A stretch of 64,000 bases of DNA from Ixodes scapularis (taxonomy: Eukaryota > Arthropoda > Arachnida > Ixodida > Ixodidae): NCBI RefSeq assembly GCF_016920785.2, contig NW_024609835.1, forward strand, positions 174,030,995-174,094,994, read 5' to 3'. Shown in pieces: positions 54,162 through 64,000 of this stretch (positions within the stretch are counted from its first letter, which is position 1; every line of letters starts with the position of its first letter). The notes under the pieces are model-generated. The model searched no databases. It had not been told where the DNA came from and worked only from the letters and a program-made list of their open reading frames with translations. The translations under genes were made by a program, and so were the position numbers.

Positions 54162-56570
54162 TCACTGGCCTTGAAACTGTGTCAACCCTGTACGTCTTTG
54201 TCGGCTCTTCTGCGGGTGGAGGCTTTGCGTAGAAGTTCGGCTTATGCTGTGCAGCCTGATGTCAAGGTACTTCTTGGTGGTGCATCGCATAAGATGAAAT
54301 GCGTGGCTTTCCATTGAGTCGTTGTCAAGCATGTGTTCATTGAGGGTGCTGAACATGACCTTTCTAATGAATGATTTGAGAACATTGCTAAGTAGCTTTG
54401 GGAAGAAATTCTTTGACGATGTGGACGAGTGTGCCAGGGTAGACCGGAGAGCTTTTTCACTTTCTCGACAAATCCTCACAACATCTCCAGATGGGTAGAG
54501 CAGCCCTCCCAAGGTTTTATGTCGTATAAGTGAGTAGATCGGATCTGTGGGAGCTGTAGTCGTGAGTGCATCAATGTAGTCTGCACAGTGCAACCTTTTT
54601 TGTGTCTGCAATCTGCAACATTGTAAGCAGTAATCCTTTCAGATAATTCTGACACAAATACAGTGCAACCTTTTTTGTGTCTGCAATCTGCAACATTGTA
54701 AGCAGTAATCCTTTCAGATAATTCTGACACAAATCTTGGATCCGGCAAGTAATCGTGGTCGAGAGGAATATCGTCAACTCTATCCATGCTGGTGCCTTCC
54801 GATTCCTCCACGAGGCTTCTTCGAGCACTGGACCAGTTGATGATATCCAGAGTCTTGCTCCACTAAACTGCTGACATGAAGGATTTTAATGTGCTCAAGT
54901 GGCAGGCAGTTTCCAGATGTGACATCTCTCACTTCGTTTACCACAATCAACCTCTTGAAGGCTGCAGCAAGCTGTCTCGCAGTTGGATTGTCATTGCATC
55001 CCCCATGTGATCTCGTGGCCCCAAAGAAAAGTTCGAGGTGGTCTTGGCTAACTTTTATGGTCGGGAGGTACTTCAGTAGCGACTTTTCCTCAACTAGGTG
55101 TTTGTAAAGCTTGAGGACGCTGTTGATGCAGGTGAGAAATCCAATGAAGCCCACCTTCCGTTTGCTGCTGGTCATGAGCCTTCCGGTGCTTGATTCCTTT
55201 GGAGAAGAGAAATACTTCGTGGCATCGTTTAGCATAAGACGAATATCCCGGATGTTCTCTTCACACATCGTTTTTTTTTTTTTCCATAGCCTTTGGTTTA
55301 ACTGTCTGGAGTTCAGAATGTCAAACACGTCATTGACCTTCCTCAGAAAACGCACTGTTGGCTGTGCTCCCTAGAATCCCGGAACCCTTAGATTTCGGCA
55401 CTCTATCGCATTCGCAACTGATCTGCTGAAGACTTGCCCTGTAAGAGAAACCTTCATTGGTTGGCTTTTCCAGTGGACATGCGATTCCTTCAGTTTGTTC
55501 GCCAGATGTAGGCCTTTTTTCTGCACCTCATGGAGGTCCTCGATGAGTCTCCATTGGATAATGTCCCCATCTCTATCTACAAGAGATTTTTTGTCACAAA
55601 GGCAGTTTTGCAACAATTTTAACATGTGACAGGGATTAAGGAAAACAAAGACAGGCTCTTGAGTTTTCGGGTGGGGAATGACCGTTTCCATATTTTCGGT
55701 GTCAAAGCTACAGCCCAGATTGCGCAGCATTGTGATGTTTGCGGCTTCCCCGTCGCACGTAAGTGACACGGCTTTGGCGTTACACTCGTGAACTAACCCG
55801 AGGGCTTCTTTCACCAAGTCAGCACGTTGCCCTCCCCCTAGGCTATCTACAAGAAAGTAGCCAAGGGGAACTTTCCAGTGGCCGTTAATGCCAACAGCCA
55901 TTACAACAAACGCATCTTTAGCAACGGGCAACGCATCATCATGAAGCTGCCCGCCCATGTCAACATGGCCATGAAACTTCCGCCCATCCCATTCGGTGTG
56001 GCGTCTCACCGCCATCTCATCCACTAGCGGACTACACAATGTCGGGTGCCCGGTTGTTGCATTCTGAGTTACTTTCATCGTCATATAGCAGCAAGCGCTT
56101 CTTTAGAAAACCCCGCAGATCCATCGACGGTCTGGTACGTACCACTTGGACAAAGTCCTTGAGTGTGGTAGGCACGTGTCGAAGACTTCTCTTACATAGT
56201 TATAGGCCCTGGGCGAGTAAAAATGCAACGTTAGAACATACGCCCGCAGTTCTGATGAATATGTGACCGGCTGAGGTGCCCCAGTCTTCTTTGCAACTTG
56301 ACGTCTAAGCGGGTCCTTGTTGGCTTTACTGAGGCTCTCAAGTATCGAAACATTCTCATCAGTCATGATGCGATTCTTCGTAAGATCGTCAATGACATCC
56401 TGCATCTCGGCTAGCTTCTTCTTGAGGCGTCGCTGAGACTGCTAAAGTGTTTTGATTCTTTTCTTGCTGGCTGTCTGGAGGTTGCAGTAGAGTGTAACCT
56501 CCTTCCGCAAGAAGGCCTTCTCGGGAGTGTGTCGTCGGCAGGCTGAGCCTATAAGAATGCAGGTTTTCAT
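54162..56570 (-). pseudogene. P-element-type (THAP9-like) transposase, broken
   Basis: Minus-strand pieces in order. A coiled-coil-like RRLKKKLAEMQDVIDDL lies near 56420, then LTLHFYSPRAYNYVREVF. The catalytic region has DEMAVRRHTEWDGRKFHGHV, TCDGEAANITMLRNLG and NPCHMLKLLQNCL. Then come VNDVFDILNSR, SQDHLELFFGATRSHGG and a C-terminal GGLLYPSGDVVRICRESEKA. TAG at 55371-55373 interrupts one frame, and a further stop lies upstream at about 56442. Frame changes occur near 56.16-56.08, 54.80 and 54.60 kb. The N-terminal THAP finger was not found. Confidence 0.85.
54586..54735 (-). repeat. In-frame 75-bp tandem duplication in the P element
   Basis: cagtgcaacc at 54586 and 54661 start two near-identical 75-bp units. 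Each codes for 25 residues (FVSELSERITAYNVADCRHK and KGCTV), so the frame is kept. It affects a C-x-H-x2-G-C-like segment near the C-terminus. Confidence 0.9.
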
Positions 56571-57560
56571 CACAGATTTATTGTCAACATTCTCAATTTG
56601 TGTCACAGTTGGGTACTTCTCACTCCCCTAGCCCATAATAGCCTTTCGTGACCATTGTAGATCCGGACTGGTGACAAAGGCAAGCCTATTAGAGTTCAAC
56701 TCCACTCATTTTTTTTAAATAATTATATAAGCTATAAGACAGCGACCCCGAATCATGCAATATCATTTGTTTTTCGGCAGTGTGTGTTTTGTAGGTAACT
56801 TGCCTCAAGGTTTCATTGGCAACATAACTGCTGCATCAGTTTCGTGCCACCGCAGGGTCTTGACCAGTCTGGACTACTTATTAGTGTGCCGAGTTCCAGC
56901 ATTTTCCACTTTTGCCGAGGAAATGAGTTGCAATGATGCTCATAGCTAGCACTCGTACGAACAACGAAGCGCAGCACACATGCAAGATGGCCGTCCGGTG
57001 GCCCCACTCGCAGTCGCGGAGCGGAAAAGCGCGATCGCAGAGATCAGTGTTTCATTGACGTAATTAATCTATGTTAAGGTTACGGCTTTCATAAATTTCA
57101 AAAATCAGTTTCATTCCGGTTACGGTTAGTCAAAAAATTTCGTTCCTAAACAGTTTTTTGGTTTCGGTTAGGGTGACGGAATAAAACCCTAGACAACTGC
57201 CTTTTTTTTTGTAAATTCGAGATTGAAGGAATAACGCTGGGCATCTCTAGAGGTTTAATTTTATGTCAAGTGTATCATTACTTGATCTCCCCATGTAAGC
57301 TTTCTGGGGCCAGTTAATATAGTTAGACTAAAATTAACTTCGCTTAGGAATGATCAATTGGAAATCTTAGGATCAACCTTCATGTGTTCAGCTGAGTTTT
57401 CATTTATGCATGCTTTCAAAAAAACATTCTAATATTATATTAGAAAACATTCGGCCAAACCAACTATTCGCTTCAAACTCAGAATCCACTACTGTAAAAT
57501 TGCTGAAGAACGCCCACCTAAAATGAAGATACATGGTGAAAATCATGGGGTGGGCTACCT
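56571..57560. other. No recognised gene; short R2 piece
   Basis: 56975-57040 contains aagatggccgtccggtggcc, shared with repeat R2. 57060-57190 has ggttacggttag-like words and ends aaaccctag, recalling the hAT family at 39928, but no paired end was found. Confidence 0.35.
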
Positions 57561-57564
57561 TTAA

Positions 57565-58323
57565 AGGGCAACTCCGCTTCTTTTCCAGTAGTGCAAAACC
57601 ATACACTTCCCTTTGCTATCATCTACAAAACCCCCATGGCAAATATTACGACGGTATTCCGCCTAGAAGTTCATTAAAATCGCTGTCAAAGTTTGACAAG
57701 CACGAATCCGCTGGTTTTGGATGAGACGTGCGGACCAGACAACACTGCCCGGCTGCATTTCCGCTTCCTCCAAATTCCTTCTCCCGGCACGTCCGTGACG
57801 TCATCAAGCATGTACAGCTTCTTTTTTTCTTTCAATTTTGTTTTCTTTCCTGGGGAGAGCACGGGTGGCGCCAGCGCCGTGAGAGACGTGAGTGACGCGC
57901 TCGGCCGGCCCGGCGCTCGACTATTGATACTACTGACAGGCCCATCGCCTCGTTGAGCGCGGCTAAAGGAGGAGAGGAAAGCTGCTTTTGTGAGAATTTT
58001 GAGTGACAGGTTAATCTTCTATAATCTTCTGGGAGGAGAATAGTGACGCCTGTGCTAATCCAGGAGGCACAAAGGAGGATCCTGATAAGAGGGGAGCTCC
58101 TTCTTCCCCTTGTATATCACGTGGGTGTACATGCTTAGTGATGCCGAATATACAATGTTGTCCGGCTTCGCCACCGTTTCGGTTTGTGATCATGGCTAGA
58201 GTAAAATTACACGAAAAATATTTTATTTTTCGCGAAACAAAGGATTGGGGATTGTTTTTGAGTGCTTCAAAAAGCAAAATCGGCCACTATCTCAAAATTT
58301 TTGAAATTAAGCGGAGTTGCCCT
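57565..58323. mobile_element. TTAA-flanked element, 759 bp
   Basis: The left end agggcaactccgcttc pairs with the right end aagcggagttgccct. Perfect TTAA lies at 57561-57564 and 58324-58327. No transposase was seen. Confidence 0.8.
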
Positions 58324-58491
58324 TTAAGGATGCCACACGAAAACTTTATATAAAAAAAAATCAAAAAACGTTCAGCCTTTCCACTCCAGTGAAGAAGGAA
58401 GACCAGCGAAGCTAGAGTAGGGAGGCTGTACTTTGGTGAGAATGAAGTAATAGCCGGTCGCAAGTCAGAGTGGAAAGGCTGGAAAGGTTGT

Positions 58492-58569
58492 CGCCATCTA
58501 TGAGCGACGGCAGCAACCAGACAACCGGCAAGCCGATTGTTTGGTTGCCGCCATCGCTCATAGATGGCG
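58492..58569. repeat. Palindrome with 33-bp arms
   Basis: 58492-58524 pairs with 58537-58569 with three mismatches around a 12-nt loop. Core: cgccatctatgagcga with tcgctcatagatggcg. Confidence 0.85.
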
Positions 58570-58677
58570 GTAGCTGTCCGGAGTGTTGTGTCGACATATG
58601 TTTGCTGGCGGACACGATCCTGGAGTGAATAACCCTCAACAGCTCCGCTGTAAAAAAAAAAAATTGATAAACATTTG

Positions 58678-59290
58678 GGTACTCGCTACAAACTACGTGA
58701 CACGGGAACTGATACCATTGATCGTGGACACGGCAAATTCGCGTTTCATGATGCGACAAACACGCGGGAATTCGCTACGAAATCCTGTCACGGGAAAGGA
58801 TACCGCAGATCGCGGACGCAGCATATTCAAGTTTCATGGTGCAATACACACGCGGGAACCCGCTGCAAACTTGCCTGTCACGGGAACGGAAATCGCGCGC
58901 AGATTGCGGACAAAAATGCAGGAATCCGCCACAAACTCGCGTGTAAATGGGACAAATACTGCAGATCACGGACGCAGCAGAATCGCATTTCACGATGCAT
59001 TATACACGCGGGAACAACTCGCGTGTTATGGGAGTTGATATCATGCGCGCAGATCGCGGATAAAAAAACGCGGGAATCCGCTAAAAACTCGCATGTCACG
59101 GGAACGAATATTACAGATCGCAAACGCAGCAGAATCGCATTTCACGATTCAATGTACACGCGGGAACAACTCAAGCATTACGGGAGTCCATATCGCGCGC
59201 GCAGATCGCGGACAAAAATGCGGAAACCCGCTATGAACTCGCTTATCAGACGTACCGATACCGCAGATCGCGCAGTTGATAAGATTGCTG
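58678..59290. repeat. Satellite-like array of alternating 89- and 63-bp units
   Basis: Units start near 58678, 58767, 58861, 58927, 59016, 59079, 59168 and 59229. Long units carry acgcagcagaatcgcatttc-like sequence and acacgcgggaa. Short units carry cgcgcgcagatcgcggacaa. All share tcacgggaac and gcagatcgcgga. From 58927 the long/short pair repeats about every 150-152 bp. Frames of 151-226 codons across it arise from the repeat and are not genes. Confidence 0.8.
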
Positions 59291-59459
59291 TCAGACATCG
59301 CGCGACATCCGGGGGTGAGCGATGTTTCGGAATTTTTTTTTTTTTTTTTTTTTGATATTTAGCCAGAAAAACGGGATGGGCAATCTCTCGGGGGAGGACG
59401 GGCTTACGGAATTTTACGGTATTCGCACGTGCCTGCAGTCTCGCACCATCAAACTTTCT

Positions 59460-59575
59460 TCTTCAACCAACGTTACTAAACCCTCAGTTGGGAAACTCAC
59501 CCTTGGAACCTGGGCCGCTGGCGTCCACAGAGACCGAGCTAAATACGATAACAGCGCCACCCTTTAGCGACGAGT
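59460..59575 (-). repeat. Repeat R3, inverted copy
   Basis: aacgttactaaaccctcag, ttgggaaactc and ctgggccgctggcgtcca are the inverse of 31825-31920. This copy faces the R3 copy at 60785-60880. Confidence 0.7.
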
Positions 59576-59579
59576 TGAA

Positions 59580-60784
59580 ACATGAAAGTTGCTTTACATA
59601 GCTACTGCGAGATGGCCCTGCAAGATGGCGCCACTATCCCTTGCCCACGCTGCGGGAGAAATGGCGGCATTGGGCGCGTTCAGTAGCGCCTCCCTTGCCT
59701 CCGAACGGAGTGCCTTGAGTCGGAGTCATCGGAGCGCCTACTGAACGGCAAAAAAACCCGCGGCTCCAAACCTGCTTCTACGCAACTTCCGCTTCCTCCC
59801 CTGTGCCAGACGGTCTCCGAATAAACTGGAAGCAGACGATGGCGAGCACGATCGCTTTTATTTGACGCCGGTATTGAAGAAGTCTTTACAAGGTCGTTGA
59901 AGAAAAGGCGGGTGATTGTACACATCAGCGCTGCTGTTCGAAGCGATGCAAAGCGATCGAGCCTTTCGCTTGGCGGTGCAAAGTCAGCTACTGTTATAAA
60001 AGCCGACAAAAATCGTCGACAGTACACGCAAAATACCGAGCTCAGCGAATCTACCCCGCCGGTTGCGATACTTTTATACGGCCGTAAGTTTGTTCTGCCC
60101 TTCGTAACGAACTTCCTATAAAATGTATTTGTATACAGACGGGAAGTTCGGCCGCGCTCGGCGATCAAGGTTTTGTCGGCCGAAGCGAGCCTCAGCCAAC
60201 GTGCACCCCGATTTAGCTACGCAAACAAAACATTAATCGGTATCATGCTCTGCGTGAGTGTCCAACCGGCTTCCAAAGTCGCGTTCATACCCTGTTTTTC
60301 TCTGTTGAGCGCGGACAGGACTATCGTCAATATTACCGAGTTTCCGTGCAACGGCGATCAAGAGACGGCGCGTCAAATGAACGTTTGCGTTGTTTATTAG
60401 CATATTCAAACCAAACCAAATACGGTCCAATGCATTTTCCGAAAGAGCCTTACCTGAAAAAGATATTCGAACGCGTTATTCGTCTTACCTTGAGCACTTT
60501 TCATTAACAAAAGCGAGCAAACCGCGCACCCGCTACAGAACCGAAGCAGCTTATCCCGCCATATTGTTTGTTTTTTACTCTTTTAGCGCCGGAAATCGTC
60601 ACCAGTCAGGAAATGACGTCATTTTAGCTCCTTCGTGCACCGTCTCCGGACTCGGTGCTTCGGAGCTTGACTCCGAAGCCCCGGAGTTACGTGCACCGGA
60701 AGTGACTTTTGGCCGTCCAGTGGAAGGAGTCAGTGACTCCTTGACTCCGGGGCCGCTACTGAACTGCGATCGCCACTAGCTCTG
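59580..60784. other. No recognised gene; possible larger element
   Basis: The word gttcagtagcg near 59688 recurs inverted (cgctactgaac) near 60755, and the stretch lies between two inverted R3 copies. A ttataaaag TATA-like word lies near 59994. No transposase was seen. The frame at 59680-60168 (-) has no recognised domain. Confidence 0.35.
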
Positions 60785-60880
60785 TTCTCGAGTACGGATC
60801 GGAGCCACTTTCTTAAAGCAGGCTGTATGGCAGTTTCCCAACTGACTGGTTCCTAGTAACGTTGCCTTATACTAATAATG
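60785..60880 (+). repeat. Repeat R3 copy
   Basis: Shares gatcgg, cacttt, agca.gctgtatggcagtt, tcccaac and agtaacgt with 26165-26245 (inverted). Confidence 0.65.
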
Positions 60881-63722
60881 GTTTCAGTCTGCCATTTGTT
60901 TCGAGAGCCATCAGCAACTGGGATGATCCACCACCTGCTACTGTCGCCATTGTGGACTTGGCTGAATATAATTGTTTTTATACTGCACATTGTTTCTTTT
61001 TGCCAAAACCTACAATGTATAATCTAGATGTAATATATTAAAGTACAATAAATTTATTTGATTATGCTGAATTCCGAATTAAAAGATAGTATCCAAAATG
61101 GGCACCGAGTACATTGTGCCACTCATTCAGCAAGGCGAAGATTATTTCGATACCTCACCCAGAGTCAAAAACAAGCACTGAAACCGTGCTTATTACAACA
61201 GCCTTCTTTCTTTTTTCTTGCGGAGGTTGCTGTATGTGCATGTCCTAAGGGCAAAACCAGGTTCAATCAGAACTGCAGGTCAAAAATACTTTGTCAAGTC
61301 AGAAATGGTCCTAGATTTATTTATTTTTTTGTCTAAACTAAAGAGCAGACTGATCAGTGCAACCTCAACTCGCAGAATAGTTAAAAATAAAAGGGGACTG
61401 CATCTCTGCGGTGCTTCGCTTATTTCCTTTTATAAATTAATATTTATAACTCTGTGCTTCGCGACAAATATTGATCACCTGTCCCTTTCATATATCTGCT
61501 CGTCATGATTATCAGCACAATGTTGAGGTACCCTAACGCTATCAATCTACGTTCCAATCTTCTTTCCTTCCTCACACATCCCTCGACTGGAACCACCTTC
61601 CCAGACGAATTACATCCATCACTGACACTGTATTTTTTAAATCTGCTCTAAGCAATATATATATATTTTTTTTAGTCTGAATAACTTTTCATAGCATTGT
61701 TTTGATCCCAACTTTGCTTTCCCCCCTCTGTAATTCCTTTGGGCCCTGAGGGGAAAGCACATAAATAAATTAATACGTTGAAATGCGATACCATTTCTGC
61801 AAACAAATTTTGTTCCCTCCTTCAGCCCCTGGTCGTTGCTGAACAAGCAGCAGCCAAACGCTGCTCTTTTCCGGCGTCTCATTGGCACGAAGACGCTGAG
61901 CCTTGGTGAGCTGCCGCATTTCTGTTCAGCGATGTTCTCTTCGGTCCGCTCCTTTTTCTTGCGAGGCATAATGAAGACAATTGGAGCATTTCTAGTAAGC
62001 CTTTGACTTTTACACTGACCCATTCCGAAAAAGTGTCCTCCGTTGGAAGCTGTTGAATCTCTGCATAAGGGTGGACACAAGCGCAAGCTTCCTGCGTTCA
62101 ATCATGCCTCCGTTGGATGGCCAAGGAAATGTTAGCACATTTAGAGACCATCCCATCACAAGCCTCCTCCTTCTCTGGCACACCAACTAGACATCATCCG
62201 AAGCCGGCTTTAGACGCTGCGTTTGCACATAAAGAAGATGCTTTGTTGCCACGGTGACGCCAACAGTAGCAGACGGTCTTCATCATGCGGAAGATGGCAG
62301 GGCGGCGAGATGAGGTGCATTCTTGGGCTTTCTCTCCAAGCATTTCACTGAGAACCTACTGCAAATGGCCGATTTTCTTCTGTGCCTAATATTTTGACGA
62401 GTCTTGCAATTCGGACAAAGTTTTTTGTACTTGAACATAAAACTAAATATATCAATGTGCCAAAAAAAAAGCTTTTGTTCTGACATTCACACGAAAAAAG
62501 GGTGCTAGAGTGCTTTGCAACACAAATAAGACTTGGCAGGGGAGACTCAATTTCTGGCATTTTGAGACCAAAGCAGCTGGAATACTGAACACACCCCAAG
62601 TGACACACACAGCACAGGAATCTGGGATTCCCTAGTACATTACATCAGGAACTGTGGGCTTCCTCAGTTTATATAGAAAACTCCCAACCATCATCCATCC
62701 CCCACCCACAACCCCAATCCCTTCTGCCCCAAGACAGAACATAGTCAGGCAGACAATTTCATAAAAATAAATATGTGTTTTCAATATCTTTCAATCTAGA
62801 CACTTGACAGTTCAGATACACAGTAGATGCACATTTGGCCACAAAAACAAAAACTTGTTAAAGTATGAACGAGTGAAAGGCAAGCTAACCCTACGAATCC
62901 GGAGATGTGATGGCTCCATACTACTAAGCAACAAGAATGAATAGTTCAAACTTGTTAGACCTTCCAGACCCCATCATCACAGACAAACGGTGGTCTCACG
63001 CTTTTCAACATTAATCAATAACCTATTCAAGAACCTACACAACTTCAGACAGCCTACTTATTGTGTTTTTGAACTTGGAGATGGTAACAATCTCTCCGAG
63101 AAACATACCTTGTCAAAACACAAGCAAGGGCAGATTACAGAACCTACCCCTAAAATTCACATGCAGGTTTGGTCACGCACTTCAGAACCAAAGCTCACAA
63201 AAAAACATGAGTAGACAGCCTAATCTTGCCCAAGTAAAGACACAATGGGCTGGGTTACACACTTGGCAACAAAAATCAAAACGGATATAAAAGGACACAT
63301 CAGTGCAGATGGTGTAGTGCCGCCCTAAGTTCCATCATAATCCTATATACAGGTTGGCCGCATGCTTCGGGACAAAAAATATAACAAGCTGAAAAGATAC
63401 ACAAGAATGGCAAGTATCATCAGACTCCAAGTTTGGGTGTACCCGAGTTGAGCACTTGGCAAAAAAAAAAACACTCAATCAAAAGGCACACCGGTATAAA
63501 TGATATTACATAAGACCATACACACAGAGTGGTCACAGACTTAAATAGAAAGGAGGAAAGACTCGTTGAAAAACACAAAAAAATGGTCTAAACTCAACTA
63601 AGGCTTAGATGCACACATTGCAACAAACAAAATAAAAAGAACTATCTGAGGTAGTCACATGGTAAACAATTATTAATTATGTCATGTTCACGGGAAGTGG
63701 CACGATGAACGGCTCTGGGGTG
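60881..63722. other. No gene recognised; possible 3' UTR at right end
   Basis: A/T-rich. Near 61900-61960 a minus-strand frame gives RQLTKAQRLRANETPEKSS, a word order seen in some transposon proteins, but too short to call. If the exon at 63723 is real, part of 62.5-63.7 kb would be its 3' UTR. No convincing polyadenylation site was found. Confidence 0.3.
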
Positions 63723-64000
63723 CTAGCTATGCTCTTGCTTTGGCACCTTAGCACTGGGTCCGTTAGAAAGACAGCCATCAAGCACTCGCTTCGTGCCTTC
63801 TGCCACATTCTGCCAGTTGTCCCAACCGTACACCGTCTGTGTAGAAGAAACGCATGGTATCACTTCGGGCTCCTGTTCAATTTTCTTGATTCCCTCTAAC
63901 ATCCGTTCCAATTTGGCAAGGTAAGTGGGGCTGTCCACAGCAATGGCATGGCATTTCTTGAGCCGTGCCTGAATTTCCCTCAGCACCTCGTCTGCTTTCT
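63723..64000 (-). CDS. Candidate C-terminal exon, partial
   Basis: A minus-strand frame is open from the window edge to a TAG at 63723-63725, about 92 codons. It reads LREIQARLKKCHAIAVDSPT, then YLAKLERMLEGIKKIEQEPE (helical, charged), then TQTVYGWDNWQNVAEGTKRV, ending AKVPKQEHS. The even composition, amphipathic helix pattern and lack of repeats suggest a real protein end. I do not recognise the family. The start lies outside the window, and an acceptor site within it was not identified. Confidence 0.4.
   Translation of the reverse strand, partial: KADEVLREIQARLKKCHAIAVDSPTYLAKLERMLEGIKKIEQEPEVIPCVSSTQTVYGWDNWQNVAEGTKRVLDGCLSNGPSAKVPKQEHS

Noticed and set aside
58678..59290. CRISPR-like array
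   Set aside because: The repeats are long, diverged and contiguous, without unique spacers, in a eukaryotic context.
58583..59355. Frames of 151 and 226 codons on the plus strand
   Set aside because: They run through the alternating satellite; their repeated peptide words come from the DNA repeat.
59985..60010. TATA-like word ttataaaag as a promoter
   Set aside because: No exon, start codon context or initiator could be tied to it.

Overview
This 64 kb window looks like intergenic or intronic DNA from a large, repeat-dense arthropod genome. A tick or related chelicerate fits best. This is an inference from the mixture of transposon types: Penelope-like elements with a GIY-YIG nuclease, an I-type LINE with RNase H, tRNA-derived SINEs, Ty3/gypsy, P, hAT, PIF/Harbinger and TTAA-targeting elements. 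There is no operon structure, no rRNA gene, no free-standing tRNA gene and no CRISPR. Almost every long open frame is a transposon protein or its antisense shadow. Only two short stretches look like possible host exons: a signal-peptide exon at 46.03-46.16 kb (+) and a C-terminal exon running off the right edge at 63.72-64.0 kb (-).

Layout. 0-7.9 kb: short repeats and MITEs, including two copies of one long-TIR MITE, a small hAT-like element and a 175-bp PIF/Harbinger MITE. 7.9-10.1 kb: a scrambled Ty3/gypsy element (LTR and gag on +, integrase on -) abutting a tRNA-derived SINE. 10.3-14.9 kb: an HTH-type pseudogene with a hAT element (8-bp target duplication) just upstream, and inside that hAT a pair of 5'-truncated Penelope-like elements forming a nearly perfect 1.54-kb-arm palindrome with its own 12-bp target duplication. 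15-18.6 kb: SINE, solo LTR and LTR relic. 18.6-25.9 kb: a three-level nest in which a SINE is split by a TTAA element that is split by a full-length 5.4-kb LINE with an intact 1214-aa ORF2. 26-46 kb: more TTAA elements, palindromes, Harbinger, THAP and hAT relics, and long featureless stretches. 46-54 kb: possible secreted-protein exon, a TTAA MITE, two degenerate LINE fragments and a piggyBac-like relic. The second LINE fragment carries a 135-bp miniature of the Penelope palindrome. 54-64 kb: a P-element transposase pseudogene with an in-frame 25-residue duplication, a TTAA element, an alternating 89/63-bp satellite, more inverted repeats, and the possible terminal exon.

The most notable signal is the repeated Penelope architecture. 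At 11.4-14.6 kb and again at 51.59-51.72 kb, two Penelope 3' ends sit head to head. One copy carries an extra 35-39 nt tail containing taccaact, the other lacks it, and the pair together is flanked by a short target duplication. This suggests that inverted pairs are inserted as a unit. The window is also rich in short perfect hairpins not explained by known element ends.

Homology calls rest on recognising family motifs by eye. No database search, alignment or structure prediction was run.
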